Shown here piece after piece: positions 16,768-25,040 of a stretch of 64,000 nucleotides of DNA. Numbering within the stretch: the first letter of the stretch is position 1; each line of letters opens with the position of its first letter. This DNA is from Phycisphaerales bacterium (GTDB taxonomy: Bacteria; Planctomycetota; Phycisphaerae; Phycisphaerales; SM1A02): the NCBI GenBank assembly GCA_029245245.1, contig JAQWPT010000033.1, forward strand, positions 248,001 to 312,000, given 5' to 3'. The notes beneath the pieces were generated by a model. The model worked only from the letters and a program-made list of their open reading frames with translations, searched no databases and had not been told where the DNA came from. The position numbers and the translations under genes were made by a program.

Positions 16768-18441
16768 ATGCTTCGAACGCGATTCGCACCGAGTCCGACC
16801 GGCCACCTCCATGTAGGCGGCGCACGAACTGCGCTGTTCTGCTGGGCGCTGGCTCGCCATTCACAGGGGCGGTTCCTGCTCCGCATCGAGGACACCGACC
16901 GCAAGCGGTCCTCGGAGTCGGCAGGACTCGGGTTCTGTGCCGACCTTGAGTGGCTTGGCATTGATTGGGACGAAGGGCCCGAGCACGGAGGCAGCGGCGG
17001 AGGGGAGACCGGACCCTACTGGCAGTCCCAGCGACTGGAGCTCTACGGCGACCATCTTTCGAAGCTCGTGGAGGCGGGACTCGCGTATCCGGCGTTCGAG
17101 ACTCCGGATGAGCTGCAGTCGCAGCGAGCCAAGGCGCGTGCCGAGAAGACCGCCTACAGGTACGACCGTGCAGCCCTGAACCTTGATCCGAAGACCGTCG
17201 CGGCCTGGATCGAGGAGGGGCGTGAACATGTGCTTCGATTCAAGGTGCCCTCCGGTGAGATTCGAATCAAGGACGAGGTGCTCGGAGAGGTCGTGGTTCC
17301 GAACGGTGAACTTGAGGACTTCGTCATCCGCAAGGCGGATGGCTACCCGACCTACCACTTCGCGGTTGTGGTTGATGACGCGCTCATGGGCGTCACCCAC
17401 GTCGTGCGGGGGCAGGAACACCTCAACAACACTGCCAAGCATCTTCTGCTTCAGGAGGCGCTCGGATTTGAACATCCGGTGTATGCCCACCTGTCGCTGA
17501 TCTTCAACCCCGACGGCTCCAAGATGTCCAAGCGGGACAAGGACAAGGCGCTGCGCAGCGTCGTCAAGGAGCGGGGGATCGACACCCCGCCGGTGGATGC
17601 GTCGGGGCAACCCGCCGTGGATCCAGACCAGTGGGATCGCTGGCGGTCCTCCAAGGACCACCAGCTTGATCTTGTGGATGCCACGTCGCTGGCCGAGGCG
17701 CTCGAAATCGAACTGCCGGAAATCGACGTCGACGACTTCCGCCGTGCCGGATACCTCCCGGGTGTACTCGTCAACTACCTGGCCCTCCTGGGGTGGTCTC
17801 CCGGTGACGACAAGGAGCAGTTCGATCGCGACTTCCTCTGCAGCCACTTCTCGCTTGACCGCGTAATCAAGAGCCCGGCCAAGTTCGATCGAGCCAAGTT
17901 GCTGGCCTTCAACCTCGATGCCATGCAGGAGCTCACGCCGGATGAGTTCCATGACCTGCTTGCCGACTACTGCCGTGCAGAGCACCCGGAGTTTCTCGAG
18001 CACATGGATGCGTCCACGTTTCGACTCTTCGCGGCTGCGAACCAGGAGCGAAGCAAGACCCTGCTTGATCCGCTGCAGAGTGGCCGGTTCTTCATCGATC
18101 CCTGCGAGCAGTTGTCATGGGAACCGACCAAGCCGGTTCGAAAGGCGCTCCTCAACGGCGAGCCCTGCGGGTACGACCTGCTGGCCGAACTGGCGACACG
18201 TCTCGAGCAGGTGCAGTGGACGTCCGAAGCCCTTGAGGCGGTGGTCACGGGACTTGCCGGCGAACGGGCTGGGGACAAGATCGGCAAGGTGGCCCAGCCC
18301 CTGCGCATCGCCGTCAGTGGTGGGACGATCTCGCCTCCGATCTACGATACCCTGCTGATCCTTGGACGCGATCGGACGCTTCGCCGCATCGCACTGTGCC
18401 TGGAGGCTCGGGCCGCTCTCACGGCCGAGGCCGCATCATGA
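16768..18441 (+). CDS. gltX: Glutamyl-tRNA synthetase with a family-atypical insertion
   Basis: The ATG at 16768 gives 557 residues. The class I motifs are clear: PSPTGHLHVGG (HIGH) at residues 8-18 and GSKMSKR (KMSKS) at about 250-256. It charges tRNA-Glu. Between KMSKR and the usual GYLP at about residue 328 there are about 70 residues, where E. coli GluRS has about 14; the extra block is acidic with a WDRW stretch. Most of the catalytic and anticodon-binding regions look normal. The stop overlaps the next start by four bases. The usual zinc-binding Cys cluster is not apparent. Confidence 0.95.
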   Translation: MLRTRFAPSPTGHLHVGGARTALFCWALARHSQGRFLLRIEDTDRKRSSESAGLGFCADLEWLGIDWDEGPEHGGSGGGETGPYWQSQRLELYGDHLSKLVEAGLAYPAFETPDELQSQRAKARAEKTAYRYDRAALNLDPKTVAAWIEEGREHVLRFKVPSGEIRIKDEVLGEVVVPNGELEDFVIRKADGYPTYHFAVVVDDALMGVTHVVRGQEHLNNTAKHLLLQEALGFEHPVYAHLSLIFNPDGSKMSKRDKDKALRSVVKERGIDTPPVDASGQPAVDPDQWDRWRSSKDHQLDLVDATSLAEALEIELPEIDVDDFRRAGYLPGVLVNYLALLGWSPGDDKEQFDRDFLCSHFSLDRVIKSPAKFDRAKLLAFNLDAMQELTPDEFHDLLADYCRAEHPEFLEHMDASTFRLFAAANQERSKTLLDPLQSGRFFIDPCEQLSWEPTKPVRKALLNGEPCGYDLLAELATRLEQVQWTSEALEAVVTGLAGERAGDKIGKVAQPLRIAVSGGTISPPIYDTLLILGRDRTLRRIALCLEARAALTAEAAS

Positions 18442-19370
18442 CCAGCAGTACCATTCCAAACGCGTCTCTCTCGATCCTGCTTGACGGGATCATCGACTAC
18501 GCCGGCCTCTATCCTCCGGCGAGCCTGGACATGCAGCCGATGGTGGACACCTGGGCCAGGGGTCTGAAGTCGGAACTGTCCTGGATGCTCGGTCGGATCA
18601 TCGTTCCTGTGACGAGGCTCGATGAGTTCACGGCGGCCTCCCGGGACCTGTTTCCCACTGACGTCGACGAGGATCCCTGGGTGATCAGCGCATTGCTGAC
18701 ACCCTCGGCGGATGATTCGATGGAACAGCAGATCGATGCCATCGAACGCTTCAATTCCACCTGGGCCAATGACGGAAGCGGGGGAGCGGTCATTGATGTG
18801 GTCGAGTTCCGCGGGTCCAGTGCCAACTCGATCGACCAGATGCTCGACCTTCTTCCTGATGAGTTGTTTCCATTCGTGGAGATCCCGTACGACCAGGATG
18901 TCCGCGGCCTGTTGGCCGTGCTCGTGGGATCCGATGCCGGAGCCAAGGTCCGCACCGGTGGAGTCAAGCCAGAGCTGTATCCGGATACGACCCAGTTGTC
19001 GAACTTCATCCTCCAGTGCGCCATGGCTGATGTTCCGTTCAAGGCAACAGCGGGACTGCACCGTCCGCTGCGGAATCACAACGACAATGTCCCCGCCATG
19101 CAGTTCGGATTTCTGAACGTATTCGTCGCTTCGCTGCTGGCCCGGATGAACGAAGAGGTCACCGTGGATGATCTCCGACCGATTCTCACCGGGGACTCGC
19201 TCCACGGCGTCGAGTTCGGTGAAGATGCGTTGACCTGGGGTGGACACCGCTTTGACCTCGACGCGATCGAGGAAACCCGTATCGCCTTCGCGCTCTCATT
19301 CGGCTCCTGCAGTTTCCAGGAGCCCTGGGACGATCTGGATCAGTTGGGCCTGCTGCCGGCCCGAGGATGA
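18438..19370 (+). CDS. Unknown conserved-looking protein coupled to fahA
   Basis: I do not recognise this 310-residue protein. It opens SILLDGIIDYAGLYPPASL and shows alternating helix and strand, with GAKVRTGGVKPELYP and VPFKATAGLHRPLR near residues 175-215. This layout resembles a TIM-barrel enzyme in which the Lys and the GLH turn could be catalytic, but that is a guess. Its start overlaps the gltX stop and its stop overlaps the fahA start, each by four bases. A place in tyrosine or aromatic catabolism is suggested only by this coupling. It looks cytosolic, with no signal peptide. Confidence 0.8.
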   Translation: MTSSTIPNASLSILLDGIIDYAGLYPPASLDMQPMVDTWARGLKSELSWMLGRIIVPVTRLDEFTAASRDLFPTDVDEDPWVISALLTPSADDSMEQQIDAIERFNSTWANDGSGGAVIDVVEFRGSSANSIDQMLDLLPDELFPFVEIPYDQDVRGLLAVLVGSDAGAKVRTGGVKPELYPDTTQLSNFILQCAMADVPFKATAGLHRPLRNHNDNVPAMQFGFLNVFVASLLARMNEEVTVDDLRPILTGDSLHGVEFGEDALTWGGHRFDLDAIEETRIAFALSFGSCSFQEPWDDLDQLGLLPARG

Positions 19371-20671
19371 CCATGCACGCTACAACGATCGACCGTTCGC
19401 ATGATCCCGCTCGCCGGAGTTGGGTCGCTTCCGCCAACGAATCCGGCACGGACTTTCCCATCCAGAATCTTCCCTGGGGTGTCTTCAGGGACGACGAAGG
19501 TGCTGCCCACATCGGCATCGCCATCGGCGACCAGGTGCTCGATGCCCAGGCGGCCGTGCTGGACAACCACCTTCCGGATCTGCCCGGGACGATCTCCTGC
19601 GCGCTGTGCGCTCCGACGCTCAACCAGTTCATGGGACTGGGGCACGACTCCTGGACCGCCGCCCGGCACGCCATCGCCGACCTGCTTGATGCTGAATCCC
19701 AGACGCGGGACGAACTGCTGCGACCCATGGCCGGGACCGAGATGCTGCTGCCGGCGACGATCGGCGACTACACGGATTTCTATGCATCGAGGTACCACGC
19801 GACGAACGTCGGCCGCATGTTCCGCCCCGATGGCGAACCGCTGATGCCCAACTACCTGCACCTTCCGGTGGGATACCACGGGCGGGCCAGCAGTGTCGTG
19901 GTGTCCGGAACTCCGGTTCGGCGTCCCCACGGGCAACTCAAGCCCGATGACGCGGCGCCGGTGTTCAAGCCCGTTCGGCTGCTCGACTACGAACTTGAGT
20001 TCGGCGCCTTCATCGGCGAGGGCAACGACATGGGGACACGCGTCCAGATGGATCAGGCCATGGACCGGCTGTTTGGAATCGTGATTCTCAACGACTGGTC
20101 GGCTCGGGACGTGCAGAAGTGGGAGTACCAGCCGCTGGGGCCGTTCAATGCCAAGAACTTCGCCTCCACCATCAGTCCGTGGGTCGTGACGATGGACGCC
20201 CTGGCTCCGTTCCGTCTCCCGGGCCCCGCCCGGCTCGACGAGGACCCCGGCCTGCTGGATTACCTGCGCCCCGTGACCGAGGACGTACTCGACGTGACCT
20301 GCGAAGTGCACCTGGCCTCGGCCACGATGCGTGAAGCGGGAGAAGAGCCGCTGCGCCTGACGCGGGGCTCGTTGTCGGACCTGTGCTGGTCGTTCGCCCA
20401 GATGCTGGCCCACCACACCAGTACGGGCTGCCCGATGCATGCCGGTGATCTCATCGGATCCGGCACCATCTCGGGTCCTTCCAAGGACAGCCGCGGCTGC
20501 CTGCTTGAGCTCACATGGCGTGGAACCGAGCCGATTGAACTTCCTGATGGCACCCAGCGGCGGTTCCTGCTCGACGGGGATGAGTTGACCATCAACGCAT
20601 TCTGCGAATCGGGTGATGCGCGGCGGATCGGACTCGGTTCATGTTCCGGGATCGTGACCCCAGCCTGCTGA
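19367..20671 (+). CDS. fahA: Fumarylacetoacetase
   Basis: The 434-residue protein matches the fumarylacetoacetase family in length and sequence: DFYASRYHATNVG, the YHGRASSV catalytic His region, YELEFGAFIGEGN metal-binding acids, LNDWSARDVQKWEY and GTISGPSKDSRGCLLE. It hydrolyses fumarylacetoacetate to fumarate and acetoacetate, the last step of tyrosine degradation. hmgA lies directly opposite with its stop codon abutting this one, and hppD is about 6.5 kb away. It is coupled by a four-base overlap to the unknown gene before it. Confidence 0.96.
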   Translation: MTMHATTIDRSHDPARRSWVASANESGTDFPIQNLPWGVFRDDEGAAHIGIAIGDQVLDAQAAVLDNHLPDLPGTISCALCAPTLNQFMGLGHDSWTAARHAIADLLDAESQTRDELLRPMAGTEMLLPATIGDYTDFYASRYHATNVGRMFRPDGEPLMPNYLHLPVGYHGRASSVVVSGTPVRRPHGQLKPDDAAPVFKPVRLLDYELEFGAFIGEGNDMGTRVQMDQAMDRLFGIVILNDWSARDVQKWEYQPLGPFNAKNFASTISPWVVTMDALAPFRLPGPARLDEDPGLLDYLRPVTEDVLDVTCEVHLASATMREAGEEPLRLTRGSLSDLCWSFAQMLAHHTSTGCPMHAGDLIGSGTISGPSKDSRGCLLELTWRGTEPIELPDGTQRRFLLDGDELTINAFCESGDARRIGLGSCSGIVTPAC

Positions 20672-21898
20672 TCACCAGGTGTCCGGCGACTCGTCCTTGG
20701 CGGGCTTGTCTCCGGGCTTCCACTTCGCCCATGACGCCGGGTAGTCCGGATCGTCCATCTCCAGCGCCGCCATGGTGGGGTGCAGGGGGCGGAACGTGTC
20801 GCACATGACGGCCAGTTCATCGGTCCACGTCGCGCCAAGGCTCTTCTCGATGGTGCCCGGGTGCGGTCCGTGCGGGATGCCCTGGGGATGCAGGCTGAAC
20901 GAGCCCGAGTCGATGCCGCGCCGCGCCTTGTAGTTTCCTTCGACGTAGTACAGAACCTCGTCGGAGTCGAGGTTCGAGTGGTGGTATGGCACCGGGATCG
21001 CCTCGGGATGGAAGTCGAGCACGCGGGGACAGAAGGAGCAGATCACGAAGTTGTGCCCCTCGAACGTCTGGTGCGTGGGCGGGGGCATGTGGTGCTTGCC
21101 GACGATCGGCGAGAAGTCGTCGATGTTGAAGCAGTACGGGTAGTAGCACCCGTCCCAGCCGATCAAGTCCAGCGGGTGGTAGTCGTATGTATAGGAGTGG
21201 ATGCTGTCGCGGGCCTTGATGCGGACCTCGAAGTCGCCGGATTCGTCGTGGGTCAGCGGGAGCGTGGGGAGCCGCAGATCACGTTCGCAGTACGGAGCGT
21301 GTTCCAGGAACTGGCTGGTCTTCTTCGACATGTAGCGTGGCGGCGGATGAAAATGCGAGGTGTTCATCGTTTCGAAGCAGAGGAACTTCGACGCGGGTTC
21401 GCCGGCGGCCACGGGGTCGAAGACCATCCGGTAGATCACGCCCTTGGGAATCACGATGTAGTCCTTGGGGCCGAAGGCAAGGGTTCCCATGCTGGTAAAG
21501 ACCGTGCCTGAGCCGTGATGGATGAACAGCAGTTCGTCGCCGGACCCGTTCTTGTAGTGGTAGTCCATGGTTTCCGCGGGAAGGCAGATGCTCATTTCGA
21601 CGTCGACGTTGCCCAGCAGCACCACGCGACCGGTGATCGGATCACCCTTGGGGGTGCAGTCCTGGGACTGCAGGTGCCGCATGCGCATGACATCCGTTTC
21701 GACGTACTCGGTCTTGGTCGAGTACAGCTTCTTCCAGCCGGCCACCTGCGTGGGAGGATGGATGTGGTACATCGTCGAGGTCGGTCCAACGAAGCCCTCG
21801 ATGCCGAAGACTTCCTCCGAGTACAGGGCGCCATCTGGTCGGCGGAATTGGATGTGCCTTTTGGGCGGGATCTCGCCGAGTTGGGTGTAGTAGGGCAT
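20672..21898 (-). CDS. hmgA: Homogentisate 1,2-dioxygenase
   Basis: The 408-residue protein has the homogentisate dioxygenase features: PPKRHIQFRRPDG, YHIHPPTQV, and the late iron site PYHHSNLDSDEVLYY (His and Glu) with GIPHGPHPG (His). It opens the ring of homogentisate to maleylacetoacetate using Fe(II) and oxygen. A maleylacetoacetate isomerase, needed before FahA, is not visible. The ATG has a perfect AGGAGG site. The stop codon abuts the fahA stop (TGA followed by TCA), leaving no room for a terminator. Its -10 overlaps that of the divergent NeuC-like gene. Confidence 0.94.
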   Translation of the reverse strand: MPYYTQLGEIPPKRHIQFRRPDGALYSEEVFGIEGFVGPTSTMYHIHPPTQVAGWKKLYSTKTEYVETDVMRMRHLQSQDCTPKGDPITGRVVLLGNVDVEMSICLPAETMDYHYKNGSGDELLFIHHGSGTVFTSMGTLAFGPKDYIVIPKGVIYRMVFDPVAAGEPASKFLCFETMNTSHFHPPPRYMSKKTSQFLEHAPYCERDLRLPTLPLTHDESGDFEVRIKARDSIHSYTYDYHPLDLIGWDGCYYPYCFNIDDFSPIVGKHHMPPPTHQTFEGHNFVICSFCPRVLDFHPEAIPVPYHHSNLDSDEVLYYVEGNYKARRGIDSGSFSLHPQGIPHGPHPGTIEKSLGATWTDELAVMCDTFRPLHPTMAALEMDDPDYPASWAKWKPGDKPAKDESPDTW

Positions 21899-21918
21899 CG
21901 GTTCCTCCTGGAGGCGTG

Positions 21919-21925
21919 TATTCTA
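21919..21925. promoter_or_regulatory. Shared divergent -10 element (TATTCTA)
   Basis: Plus strand TATTCT (21919-21924) ends nine bases before the NeuC-like ATG. Minus strand TAGAAT (21925-21920) lies 21 bases before hmgA, whose leader contains AGGAGG. Confidence 0.45.
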
Positions 21926-21933
21926 GCGGCACG

Positions 21934-23193
21934 ATGCCGAGACGAATCGCTGTCCTGACAACCTCCAGGGCCGACTGGGGCCATCTCGTGTGGCCGCTGC
22001 GCCGCCTGCATGATGATGCTCGCCTGCAGCCGCTGCTGATCGTGGCCGCTTCGCATCTCGAGGACCGCTTCGGCTCCACCATCGACGCCATCCGCCGAGA
22101 TGGATTCGAGCCCGACGCCTTGATTCCATGCCTGGCCGAGGGCGACTCTCCGGGCTCCATGGCCAGGACGCTGGCCGACCTGTCATCGGGCCTTGTCGGC
22201 GTACTGGAGTCGCTCCGACCGGACATGATGCTCCTGATCGCCGACCGGTACGAGATGCTGGCCCCGGCCTCCATCGCGACCGCCCTGGGGATTCCCATTG
22301 CGCACGTCGAGGGTGGGGAGATCAGTGAGGGGGCAATCGACCAGCAGGTTCGGGATGCCCTGACGAAGTTGTCGCACCTGCACCTGGTGCCGCACGAGCA
22401 GGCGGCGGCTCGCGTCCAATCACTCGGTGAGGACGCATGGCGGGTCCAGGTCACCGGGGCACCGTCACTCGATCACCTGCGGTGGTCGGACCTGCCCTCG
22501 ATCGACCGCGTGCAGGAGCATGTCGGGATCGATCTGTCCACGGCGCCGCTGGTTGTCTCGATGCATCCTGTCACCCTGCAGCCGGATCCCGTGGCCGATG
22601 CCGCGGCCCTGGTTGCGGCGCTGGAACGAGCGGATCGGCCCGTCGTCTTCTGTTTTCCCAATGCCGACACGGGGCATGAGCGGATCATCGAACTGGCGGA
22701 GGCGTTCTGCGGCGATCGCGATGACGCCGTGCTCCATCGACACATCGATCACCTCCAGTACTGGACGCTGCTGCGACATGCCGCGGCCCTGGTCGGAAAT
22801 TCTTCCAGCGGGATCATGGAAACGCCTGCCATCGGCATTCCCTGCGTCAACATCGGCGATCGCCAGCGGGGCCGCATGCGGGCCGCCAACGTCATCGACG
22901 TCGTGCCGGACGTGGATCGAATCCTCGCCGGCATCGCCAAGGCGGTGGATCCGTCGTTCACAGCAACGTTTGCGGGCCAGGGCAATCCCTACGGTGATGG
23001 AGACGCGGGACGTCGCATCGCGGAGGCGATCGCCTCCGCGCCACCCGCGGCAGACCTGCTTCGCAAGGAGGCCGGGTCAGGGGCAGCTGCCCCAGTTGCC
23101 GATCACGGCCAGCAGGTCGAAGATGTTGACCGTGCCGTCCCCGTTGACATCGCCGGTGCAGTCCGGGCACGTGACGTCAGCGCAGACCATTGA
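21934..23193 (+). CDS. UDP-N-acetylglucosamine 2-epimerase (NeuC-like, hydrolysing)
   Basis: With the ATG at 21934 the protein has 419 residues. It opens TTSRADWGHL, the NeuC form of the epimerase N-terminus, and has ADRYEM, AHVEGGEISEG and GNSSSGIMETPAIGIPCVNIG, which binds the UDP part. Such enzymes release ManNAc from UDP-GlcNAc for nonulosonic acids. No neuA or neuB is near, so the product's fate is unknown. Residues from about 382 on are encoded opposite the 3' end of the Cys-rich exoprotein gene, and the family's usual length ends about there. No ribosome site is seen; the mRNA may be leaderless. Confidence 0.87.
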   Translation: MPRRIAVLTTSRADWGHLVWPLRRLHDDARLQPLLIVAASHLEDRFGSTIDAIRRDGFEPDALIPCLAEGDSPGSMARTLADLSSGLVGVLESLRPDMMLLIADRYEMLAPASIATALGIPIAHVEGGEISEGAIDQQVRDALTKLSHLHLVPHEQAAARVQSLGEDAWRVQVTGAPSLDHLRWSDLPSIDRVQEHVGIDLSTAPLVVSMHPVTLQPDPVADAAALVAALERADRPVVFCFPNADTGHERIIELAEAFCGDRDDAVLHRHIDHLQYWTLLRHAAALVGNSSSGIMETPAIGIPCVNIGDRQRGRMRAANVIDVVPDVDRILAGIAKAVDPSFTATFAGQGNPYGDGDAGRRIAEAIASAPPAADLLRKEAGSGAAAPVADHGQQVEDVDRAVPVDIAGAVRARDVSADH

Positions 23194-24810
23194 CCCGTTC
23201 CACGATGTGCCGCCGGCCTGTTCACAGGCTTCGACGATCGTCATCGCGCACTCGCCGTCGATGCAGCAGGCGCCGAGTTGGCGGCAGCAGGTGATGTCGG
23301 GATCAACGCAGGTCGTATTGGCGCCCTGCCACTGCGGGAACTGGTATTGCTTGGGCAGAGCGAGGCACTCGTCCTCGTTGACGGTCAAGATGCATTCGTA
23401 GCAGCCGGTTTCGAGATCGATGTAGCAGCAGGCACCAAGTTCTTCATTGGGGCCGCAGGGAACGTCATGGCAGGTTTGGCCGACGTAGAAGGTGCCGACC
23501 TGGAAGTCGCACTCGCACTCCGAGGTTTCAATGCAGGCCAGACTGCCGTCCGCCAGGGGGAAGCAGCAGGCGCCAAGAGGTGATATTTCGGCATCGCACT
23601 CGGTGCCATCGCCGGCGTAGTACCCGCCGTAGCCGAGGCAGTCGGACTGGGACATCACGGCGAACATCCAGAAGGAGCTGCCGGGCTTCTGGAAGCAGCA
23701 GCAACCGACCGGGTCCTGGTCGTCACAGGGGACCTGCGTGCAGGGAGCGTTCGGATAGAAGACGCCGCCTTGGACATCGCAGTCGCAGTCAGCGGTCTCG
23801 ATGCAGGTGAGTGTGCCGTCGTGTTCCGTGATGCAGCAGGCGCCCATCACCGGGGCGCCGTCACCACAGGGGATGCCGTCGCCGGCGTAGTAGCCGCCGG
23901 CATCGTCACACTTGGATTCCGTCATCTCCAGGTAGTGCCAGCCGCTGGCATCCTGGTAGCAGCAGCATCCCTCGGGTTCGATCAAGGGTGAGATGCTCAG
24001 TTCGACGTAGTCGTAGGCGACGAATGGTTCGTCTGGCATCAGGAATTCGACCTTGAGGTAACCGGTCTGATCACCTCCACTCCAGTTGGGAAAGACGTCG
24101 GCGAATGGAATCACGGCCGTCGCCTCCTGGATCAGACCATCTTCTCCGGCGGAGTTGTCCTGCGTGGCGATGGTGGTGTTGATCACGGTTCCAGAGGATG
24201 TCGTATACCGGAGGATGTCGCTGGCGGAATCCACGTCGTAGTCGGCGAAGATCGCGTTGACGTACAGGGGCTGCGTGGAGTCCGCGGAGGAGACTTCGAA
24301 GTCGAAGATGAAAATAGCCTGCCCGGCGCCACAGACATAGTCGTGGGGGGAGAGGGGGGCGTAGATGCAGTCGAACCAGCCCACGCCGGTGCCGCAGACG
24401 GCGACATCCGTCCAGCCCGAGCCGCTGCTGGAGAAGTTCGTGGCGCCGTTGACCTGCGTGCCGTAGCCGTATGGGCCTCCGGACAGTTCGTAGGCGCTGC
24501 GGAGATCGAACTCGTCGGAGTCGTATCGGGTCTCCGCGGAGCAGTCGAGATCAGGGAGGTAGTCGCCGCCACCGAGGGGGTCGAGGCCGTCGACGTTGAC
24601 TGGACTGCCTACGGCGTTCAAAAGTTGGAATCCTGAGCAGCTGCCGTTGAGGCCCGTCTGCCAACTTCCGAAGTTCCAGCAGGGTTCACCCGCGCATGGG
24701 GTGGTGCCGGTTACGTATCCGAAGCCGTCAACATCGCCGATGCGAATGAAGTTGAAGGCCTGGGCAGGAACGGCGTGCATGGCGGTCGCCAGCGCGATGG
24801 TGGTCAGCAT
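23077..24810 (-). CDS. Secreted Cys-rich repeat protein with dockerin-like C-terminus
   Basis: The 577-residue protein starts with a signal peptide (MLTTIALATAMHAVPAQA) preceded by an AGGGGAG ribosome site. Residues 19-278 form an unknown, probably beta-rich domain. Residues 281-549 hold six Cys-rich units of 40-50 residues that open with GACC or GCCC and close with a Cys-x-x-x-x-Cys pair. Residues 551-577 are a dockerin-like EF-hand (CTGDVNGDGTVNIFDLL, ending WGSCP). The Cys density suggests an extracellular, disulfide-bonded or metal-binding protein. Function is unknown. A promoter with 17-base spacing lies at 24859-24887. Confidence 0.85.
   Translation of the reverse strand: MLTTIALATAMHAVPAQAFNFIRIGDVDGFGYVTGTTPCAGEPCWNFGSWQTGLNGSCSGFQLLNAVGSPVNVDGLDPLGGGDYLPDLDCSAETRYDSDEFDLRSAYELSGGPYGYGTQVNGATNFSSSGSGWTDVAVCGTGVGWFDCIYAPLSPHDYVCGAGQAIFIFDFEVSSADSTQPLYVNAIFADYDVDSASDILRYTTSSGTVINTTIATQDNSAGEDGLIQEATAVIPFADVFPNWSGGDQTGYLKVEFLMPDEPFVAYDYVELSISPLIEPEGCCCYQDASGWHYLEMTESKCDDAGGYYAGDGIPCGDGAPVMGACCITEHDGTLTCIETADCDCDVQGGVFYPNAPCTQVPCDDQDPVGCCCFQKPGSSFWMFAVMSQSDCLGYGGYYAGDGTECDAEISPLGACCFPLADGSLACIETSECECDFQVGTFYVGQTCHDVPCGPNEELGACCYIDLETGCYECILTVNEDECLALPKQYQFPQWQGANTTCVDPDITCCRQLGACCIDGECAMTIVEACEQAGGTSWNGSMVCADVTCPDCTGDVNGDGTVNIFDLLAVIGNWGSCP
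23164..23970 (-). repeat. Six tandem Cys-rich units in the exoprotein
   Basis: Protein residues 281-320, 321-367, 368-411, 412-455, 458-508 and 511-549. Units 1 and 3 share GYYAGDG and a GCCC opening; units 2 and 4 share GACC, a CIET-Cys pattern and a closing VPC. Units 1-4 thus look like a duplicated A-B pair, followed by two divergent units. Confidence 0.75.
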
Positions 24811-24858
24811 GTTGAACTCCCCTCGAGTTTCATCCAGCCCGAAACAGGCTGAAATCCC

Positions 24859-24887
24859 AGTCTATGGTGACCGAGGCGGTCATCCAA
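24859..24887 (-). promoter_or_regulatory. Promoter of the Cys-rich exoprotein gene
   Basis: On the minus strand TTGGAT and TAGACT are separated by exactly 17 bases. Transcription from about 24852 gives a leader of about 40 bases with a small CAGCC/GGCTG hairpin before the AGGGGAG site. Confidence 0.5.
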
Positions 24888-24982
24888 CAGCCAACTGATG
24901 ATTTCGTGCGACCCCCCTCTGGAATGCGGCGAGGCGTGATTTTGGCCATCATTTCCGGTTTCTGGCGGCGTGGGATGAAAAT

Positions 24983-25011
24983 ATGACGGTCGGCGTCGGC
25001 TTGGGTATCGT
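24983..25011 (+). promoter_or_regulatory. Promoter of the AEC transporter gene
   Basis: ATGACG and TATCGT are 17 bases apart; the leader of about 23 bases carries AGGAG before the GTG start. The rest of 24811-25040 shows nothing else. Confidence 0.4.
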
Positions 25012-25040
25012 GTCCGGCGACAACAAGCCAGGAGCCTCAC

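Noticed and set aside
21934-23193. Part of a sialic or legionaminic acid gene cluster
   Set aside because: No neuA, neuB or related gene is nearby; only the single NeuC-like gene is present.
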